This document shows positions 19,955 to 24,338 of a stretch of 24,338 nt of DNA, in pieces; position 1 is the first letter of the stretch, and every line of letters begins with the position of its first letter. Source of the DNA: a virus. The stretch is taken from the IMG/VR virus record IMGVR_UViG_3300037258_000213, positions 1 to 24,338 of that record; one strand, 5' to 3'. The notes below the pieces were generated by a model. That model saw only the letters and a program-made list of their open reading frames with translations. It was not told where the DNA came from and made no database searches. The translations under genes and the position numbers were made by a program.

Positions 19955-20368
19955 ATGACAGCGAAAGCAAGCGGCACCAAGAAGGCGGCCTCGACCCCCA
20001 AGCGGCCGCCGGCGCGGCGCCCGAAGGCGCCTGCGGCGCCGGTGGTCTCTCCGGCGACCGGGTTCGAGGTGCTGCGCCTGGTCACCACGCCGGGCACGCA
20101 GGCGGAGACGGTGCCGCTGTTCAGCATCGACGGCGTCGAGTACTCCATCGTGCGCAAGCCCAAGGTCAACATCGGCCTCAAGTACCTGCACCTCGCGGCG
20201 ACGCAAGGCGAGGCCATGGCCATCGCCTACCTGCTGCCGAAGCTGCTCGGCGAGGAGGGGTTCCTCGCGCTGTGCGAGTACGACGACCTCGAAGAGGCGC
20301 ACCTGCAGTTCGTCATGAAGACGGCGTCGGACATCGCGATGGGGGTCGCTGAGGTCCCAAAAGCGTAG
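19955..20368 (+). CDS. Tail assembly chaperone, upstream frame (lambda gpG-like)
   Basis: ATG 19955; 137 residues. The N-terminus is Lys/Ala/Pro-rich and disordered (TKKAASTPKRPPARRPKAPAA shortened here). The core is LFSIDGVEYSIVRKPKVNIG followed by an all-helical part (MAIAYLLPKLLGEEGFLALC, HLQFVMKTASDIAMGV). This is the usual form of the first tail assembly chaperone between tail tube and tape measure genes. It binds the tape measure during tail assembly. Near the 3' end, GTC CCA AAA GCG TAG contains the heptamer CCCAAAA, so a fraction of ribosomes is predicted to shift -1 into the next frame. Confidence 0.85.
   Translation: MTAKASGTKKAASTPKRPPARRPKAPAAPVVSPATGFEVLRLVTTPGTQAETVPLFSIDGVEYSIVRKPKVNIGLKYLHLAATQGEAMAIAYLLPKLLGEEGFLALCEYDDLEEAHLQFVMKTASDIAMGVAEVPKA
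20356..20362 (+). promoter_or_regulatory. -1 programmed frameshift site CCCAAAA
   Basis: C CCA AAA follows the X XXY YYZ rule in the frame of the upstream chaperone, two codons before its TAG (20366-20368). A -1 shift continues as AGC GTA GGC GAG and enters the frame that stays open to 20664. This is the classic G-GT arrangement of siphophage tail chaperones. I did not assess the downstream stimulatory RNA structure. Confidence 0.85.
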
Positions 20369-20664
20369 GCGAGCGCGTCCGCGAGCTGGCGTGGTTCTTG
20401 GACCACCTCGACGACATCGCCTCCGACCTCTCGGCCTTCCACCGCATCGACGACATCGGGGCGCTGGACGGGCCGACGTTTTGGCGGCTGGCGTGGCGGC
20501 TCCCTGCCTACAGCGGTGTGATGCGCGCCATCATCACCGCCGAGCAGCAGGAAGCCACGGCCGACGAGCCCACCTCACGGGCGAGGCAGCAGGACATCAA
20601 TCCGGGCACGCAGCTCACGCTCGCATCTGACCCGGCGTTCGCGGGGATCTTCAGCTTCGGATAG
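20362..20664 (+). CDS. Tail assembly chaperone, downstream frame (lambda gpT-like, expressed by -1 frameshift)
   Basis: This frame has no good start or ribosome site of its own: the first start-like codon is TTG 20398, without a Shine-Dalgarno. It is read after the slip as SVGERVRELAWFLDHLDDIA, about 100 residues, giving a 236-residue fusion with the 136 preceding residues. It includes LSAFHRIDDIGALDGPTFWRLAWRLPAYSG, which matches the T-frame pattern of actinophage chaperones. The tape measure starts 20 bp after its TAG. Minor fusion product and major short product together chaperone the tape measure. Confidence 0.82.
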   Translation, partial: SVGERVRELAWFLDHLDDIASDLSAFHRIDDIGALDGPTFWRLAWRLPAYSGVMRAIITAEQQEATADEPTSRARQQDINPGTQLTLASDPAFAGIFSFG

Positions 20665-20684
20665 CAGGGCGGGGGTGACCCGCC

Positions 20685-23600
20685 ATGCCTGAGGGCTTCA
20701 AGGTCGCCTCTGCCTGGGTGTCCGTCAGCCCGGACACCGAGGGCTTCAAGGAGGAACTGCAGGGCGCGCTGGACGAGGCCGCAGCCGGTGTCTCGGCCGA
20801 GGTTCGGGTCGGCCTGGACATCTCGGAGCTGGACGAGAAGGCGGATCAGGCCCGGGCGACGGTCGACGCGCTCGATGAGGCGGTGGCCGAGCCGCGAGTC
20901 GACTTGGACTCCGCGGACCTGGACGCGAAGGCCGACGACGCCCGCGCGAAGCTCGACGAACTCGACGCGAAGTCCGCGCGGCCCGAGGTCACGCTGGAAT
21001 CGGCGGACCTCGACGCCAAGACCGACGACGCCAAGGCCAAGCTCGACGCCCTGGACGCCAGGCGCGCTGACCCGCGCCTGAGCCTGGACACCACCGAGTT
21101 CGATGAGCGCTACGCCGCCGCGGTCGCGAAGCTGCAGGCCCTGGGTGGTCTGTCGTCCTCTCCTCGGCTCAGCGCCTCCAGCGGGGGCGGCGGCACGGGT
21201 GGTGGTGAGGGGGGTGGCAGTGCCGAGGTCGGGCTGGCGGGCCCGCTGCTGCTGGGCCTTGGTGCCTCGATGCCGGGCCTCGGCGGCACGGCCACCGGTC
21301 TGGGCCTGCTCGGGCTGACGGGCGGCATGGCCCTCGGGCCAGTCGCCTCGGCTCTGTCGGCGGCTCACCAGGCCAGCCTCAACGTCGGGTTGACGCCCGC
21401 CGAGTTGGCGTCGACGGCGGAGTCCAATGCGGTCCAGAACCAGCAGGCGCAGCTCGGCGTCACCCAGGCCCGGGAGCAGCAATCGCAGGACGCGGTCACC
21501 AGCGCGGCGGCGATCGAGTCCGCGGAGACGAACCTGGCGTCGGTGACGCGCAATGCGGCGGCGGCGCAGGTGCAGGCGCTGCAGTCGGTGGTGCAGGCGG
21601 AGCAGGGCGTCGAGCAGGCCAACTACGGCCTCAGCGAAGCCCAGTACAACCTGACGCAGGCGTGGGTGCAGGCGCGTGAGCAGATCGTTCAACTCAACGA
21701 CCAGCTCGCCGATTCCAAACTGTCGGTGCAGGCGGCGCAGTTGGCGGTGTCGCAGGCCGAGTACCAGCAGCGCCTGACCGACCAGAACGCCTACTCCACC
21801 CTGCTGGAACGCGAGCAGGCGTCGCTGGCCGTCAAGCAGGCGCAGCAGCAGCTCAAGGACGCCACCGACCAGCAGACCGACGCCACCTACGCGGCGAACC
21901 TCGCGAACAAGCAGGGCGTCGACGGCTCGCAGACCGTCATCCAGGCCAAGCAGGGCGTCGTCGCCGCCACCCAGGCGCAGGCCGACGCGCAGAAGCAGTT
22001 GGCGATCGCTCAGCAGCAGTTGACGGTCACGGAGGAGAACAACGCCGCGCAGGTCAAGCAGGCGCAGCTGCAGCTGAGGGAAGCCGAGGAACAGGCCGCG
22101 TTCCAGAGGATGATGGACGCGCAGGCCGTGGCGGTGGCCGAGCGGAACGTCACCAACACCCTCAAGGAGCAGCAGCTCCAGATGGCGGCGACGAAGTCGA
22201 CGTCGAACGAGGCCGCGAACCAGTTCCTCAAGGACATGTCCCGGTTGTCTCCGGCCGGGCGGGCGTTCGTCAACCAGATCCTGGGGATGAAGGGCGCGTT
22301 CAAGGGCCTGGAGACCACCGCGCAGAACACGGTGCTGCCCGGGTTCTCGATCTGGGCTGCGGGGATCGCGAAACTGCTGCCGAACCTAACCAGCGGCGTC
22401 GGCAGCATGGGGCGCGCGATCAGTGCGTCGTTCGGCCAGTTCGGCAAGACCATGCAGACGCCGGCGGCCGCGCATGTCCTGGACGGGCTGCTGGCCAACG
22501 GTGTCCGCTTCGCGAAGCTCGTGCTTCCTCCTTTCGCGCAGTTCGTGCAGGAGTTGGGGCTGATCGGCTCCAAGAAGGGTGCCGTCGACGGCATCGCCGG
22601 GGTCCTGGCTGGCTTCGGTCACGGGCTGACGGGGCTGGCCGCATCGGTGGGGCACTTCACTCCGGTGATCAACCAGTTCCTGATGGCGGCGGGTCACATC
22701 ATCGCGGCCGTCGGCCCTGGCCTGGGTGTGATCATCGGCGTGGTGGCGACGGCTCTGGGGCCGCTGTCGCGGTACCTGAACGCGCATCCGAACGGCACCG
22801 TCGTCAAGGTCCTCGGTGACATCATCGCCGCCCTGCTGACGATGAAACTGCTGGTCAAGTGGGGCAAGGCCCCGTTTGAGGCGATCAACTCTGGATACAA
22901 GATGATCACCGGGCTGCCGGGGAAGGTCAGCGGCATCGCCCAGAAGATCTCCGGTGCCTGGACGTCGGGCCTTGGCCGCGCGAAGGGCGCGTGGGCGATG
23001 CTGTTCGGGCGCGCCGAGATCACGGACGCCGAGGGCAACGTCATCCCCGCCATCGAGGGCCTGGGCCCGAGGATCGCACGGGTCGTCGGCGGCTGGGGCG
23101 GCCGAATCGGCTCCGCTCTCAAGGGCGCTATGCCGACCAGCTTCGACGCCAAGCTCCTGCTGCAGTCCGCGAAGGACTTCGGGTCGAAGATCGGCGGCTA
23201 CTTCGCGTCCGCCGGGTCCTGGTTCGCGAATGACCTGCCCGCGTTGACGAGCAGGGGTGCCAGCGCGCTGAAGGGCTTCGCCTCGGACGGCATGCAGGCC
23301 ATCGGGGCGTGGGGCGGCAAGGTCGGCTCGATGATGTCCGGCGCCGGTAGCGCAGTGGCGTCGTTCGTCAGCGGCTTCGGCGCCAAGCTCGCCACCGCGG
23401 CGACCGCGACAGTGACGTGGATCGCCGAGCAGACCGTGGCTGCGGCGACGTTCATTGCCGAGAACGTCGCCGAGGCCGCCGCGGCCACGGTCGCGTTCGT
23501 GGCGGAGAACTTGGCGACGTTGGGGATCATCGCCGGGATCGCGCTGCTCGTGACCGCGATCATCTACCTGGCGACGCACTGGAAGCAGGTCTGGGCCGAT

Positions 23601-24338
23601 ATCGAAGCGGGCGCCCTGTGGCTGTGGCACAAGGTCCTCGACCCGATGTGGCAGGGCATCAGCGCCGGAGCGCACTGGCTGTACGAAGAAGCGATCCAGC
23701 CGGTGTTCTCGGCGATCTCGCTGCAGTTCCGGCAGTTGGAGGGCGACGCGTCGTGGCTGTGGCACAACGTGTTCGACCCGATGTGGCAGGGCATCGAGGC
23801 TGGGGCCCGCGGCTTCGTCGCGGGGTTCAAGGCGGTCTGGGGGATGCTGGAGTCGGTCTTCAAGACACCGGTGAACTTCTTGATCGAGACGGTGTACGAC
23901 AAGGGCATCGCCAAGCTGTGGGACGAGGTGGTCCAGAGCATCGGCCTGGGTGCCCTGAAGCTGCCGACGATCACCCCGCTGGCGAAGGGCGGTGTACTGC
24001 CCGGCTATGCGCCGGGTCACGACAGCGTCCACGCGGTTCTGTCGCCAGGCGAGGGTGTTCTAGTGCCGGAGGCCGTGCGCGCGATCGGCCCGGGCACCGT
24101 GGACTCGCTCAACGCCACCTACGGCGGCGGCCGGGTCTCCAGCGGCAACCACTTCGCCGGGGGCGGCATCATCGGGTCGATCGGGCACGCCATCACTGGT
24201 GGCCTGTCGAAGGCCTACGACGTCGCGAAGATCGTCGCTGCGGTCGCGACCGGCAACGGCACCGCGCTGAGCAACGCCCTCGACGCGCTGATCAGCACTC
24301 ATGCCGCCGGGAACCTGGGCAAGATGATGACCGGCCTG
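20685..24338 (+). CDS. Tape measure protein (3'-truncated by the window)
   Basis: ATG 20685 follows GGGGGTG. At least 1218 residues are visible without a stop. N-terminal: EGFKVASAWVSVSPDTEGFK, then four 30-residue repeats (41-160) and a Gly-rich linker with a hydrophobic segment (183-224). The middle, about residues 235-520, is a long Gln/Ala-rich coiled coil (QAREQQSQDAV..., LAVKQAQQQLKDATDQQ). Hydrophobic helices follow at about 665-690 and 943-967 (GIIAGIALLVTAIIYLATHW). A duplicated WLWH...DPMWQGI unit and SPGEGVLVPEAVRAIGPGTV occur near the right edge, the latter a common tape-measure motif. The protein sets tail length and reaches the cell membrane on infection. No lytic peptidase domain is visible in the part present. 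Confidence 0.93.
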   Translation, partial: MPEGFKVASAWVSVSPDTEGFKEELQGALDEAAAGVSAEVRVGLDISELDEKADQARATVDALDEAVAEPRVDLDSADLDAKADDARAKLDELDAKSARPEVTLESADLDAKTDDAKAKLDALDARRADPRLSLDTTEFDERYAAAVAKLQALGGLSSSPRLSASSGGGGTGGGEGGGSAEVGLAGPLLLGLGASMPGLGGTATGLGLLGLTGGMALGPVASALSAAHQASLNVGLTPAELASTAESNAVQNQQAQLGVTQAREQQSQDAVTSAAAIESAETNLASVTRNAAAAQVQALQSVVQAEQGVEQANYGLSEAQYNLTQAWVQAREQIVQLNDQLADSKLSVQAAQLAVSQAEYQQRLTDQNAYSTLLEREQASLAVKQAQQQLKDATDQQTDATYAANLANKQGVDGSQTVIQAKQGVVAATQAQADAQKQLAIAQQQLTVTEENNAAQVKQAQLQLREAEEQAAFQRMMDAQAVAVAERNVTNTLKEQQLQMAATKSTSNEAANQFLKDMSRLSPAGRAFVNQILGMKGAFKGLETTAQNTVLPGFSIWAAGIAKLLPNLTSGVGSMGRAISASFGQFGKTMQTPAAAHVLDGLLANGVRFAKLVLPPFAQFVQELGLIGSKKGAVDGIAGVLAGFGHGLTGLAASVGHFTPVINQFLMAAGHIIAAVGPGLGVIIGVVATALGPLSRYLNAHPNGTVVKVLGDIIAALLTMKLLVKWGKAPFEAINSGYKMITGLPGKVSGIAQKISGAWTSGLGRAKGAWAMLFGRAEITDAEGNVIPAIEGLGPRIARVVGGWGGRIGSALKGAMPTSFDAKLLLQSAKDFGSKIGGYFASAGSWFANDLPALTSRGASALKGFASDGMQAIGAWGGKVGSMMSGAGSAVASFVSGFGAKLATAATATVTWIAEQTVAAATFIAENVAEAAAATVAFVAENLATLGIIAGIALLVTAIIYLATHWKQVWADIEAGALWLWHKVLDPMWQGISAGAHWLYEEAIQPVFSAISLQFRQLEGDASWLWHNVFDPMWQGIEAGARGFVAGFKAVWGMLESVFKTPVNFLIETVYDKGIAKLWDEVVQSIGLGALKLPTITPLAKGGVLPGYAPGHDSVHAVLSPGEGVLVPEAVRAIGPGTVDSLNATYGGGRVSSGNHFAGGGIIGSIGHAITGGLSKAYDVAKIVAAVATGNGTALSNALDALISTHAAGNLGKMMTGL
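20805..21164 (+). repeat. Four tandem 30-residue repeats in the tape measure N-terminus
   Basis: Four units of exactly 90 bp encode residues 41-70, 71-100, 101-130 and 131-160. The consensus is a strand (VxLDS), an acidic helix (ADLDAKADDARAKLDELDA) and a terminal proline. Units 2 and 3 are the most similar and unit 4 is degenerate (DTTEFDERYAAAVAKLQAL). An exact unit length with a fixed proline suggests recent duplication of a strand-helix module. Confidence 0.85.
23619..23795 (+). repeat. Duplicated WLWH...DPMWQGI motif in the tape measure
   Basis: The 42-bp segments 23619-23660 and 23754-23795 differ at only three bases and encode WLWHKVLDPMWQGI and WLWHNVFDPMWQGI, 45 residues apart. Aromatic residues at regular spacing in tape measures are thought to contact the tail tube. 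Confidence 0.8.

Noticed and set aside
20398-20664. Independent TTG-start gene for the second chaperone frame
   Set aside because: No ribosome site. The CCCAAAA heptamer in the correct phase explains expression better.
22386-24032. 548-codon reverse-strand frame antisense to the tape measure
   Set aside because: Low-complexity shadow of the tape measure codon bias; no start signal.

Overview
The window is high-GC DNA from an actinobacterial virus, most probably a Streptomyces siphophage or prophage. The main evidence is an ordered, almost gap-free plus-strand head and tail morphogenesis cluster. Genes use GTG/ATG starts, GGAGG-type ribosome sites and ATGA/GTGA overlaps. Codon third positions are strongly G/C. 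No integrase, repressor, lysis gene, tRNA or CRISPR array is visible, so temperate versus lytic lifestyle cannot be decided here. Both ends are cut: a gene is open at the left edge and the tape measure runs off the right edge.

Left part (1-2.6 kb) is accessory. It holds two overlapping membrane-associated genes of unknown role (one with a TTA codon), a convergent terminator-like hairpin, a small reverse-strand gene, and a cysteine-rich zinc-type protein. From 2.57 to 2.92 kb there is a candidate control region: a palindrome, a 10-codon leader ORF running into a GC hairpin, and a small MerR/excisionase-like HTH gene. Next come a beta-rich tail-associated protein and a 723-residue pectate-lyase-like tail spike. 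They lie upstream of the terminase rather than after the tape measure. After a multi-hairpin gap there is a small unknown gene and a protein carrying a Tad2 (DUF2829) domain, a predicted Thoeris anti-defence sponge.

The packaging and head module (6.4-16.3 kb) is: small terminase, large terminase, zinc-type protein, portal, four small proteins, a Phage_min_cap2-like minor capsid protein, scaffold, major capsid and a putative decoration protein. Two reverse-strand genes interrupt it. One is a Cys/His-rich 92-residue protein. The other is an HNH endonuclease wedged between scaffold and major capsid. The connector and tail module (16.3-24.3 kb) is: two connector-region proteins, head closure, HK97-gp10-like protein, tail terminator, two small proteins, an intrinsic terminator, tail tube, the two tail assembly chaperone frames joined by a CCCAAAA -1 slippery site, and the tape measure.

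The genes together package DNA into an HK97-fold capsid through a portal, close the head with connectors, and build a long non-contractile tail. Accessory cargo sits in the gaps. The three reverse-strand genes share one layout: a TANNNT hexamer exactly six bases before ATG, which suggests separately transcribed, leaderless genes.
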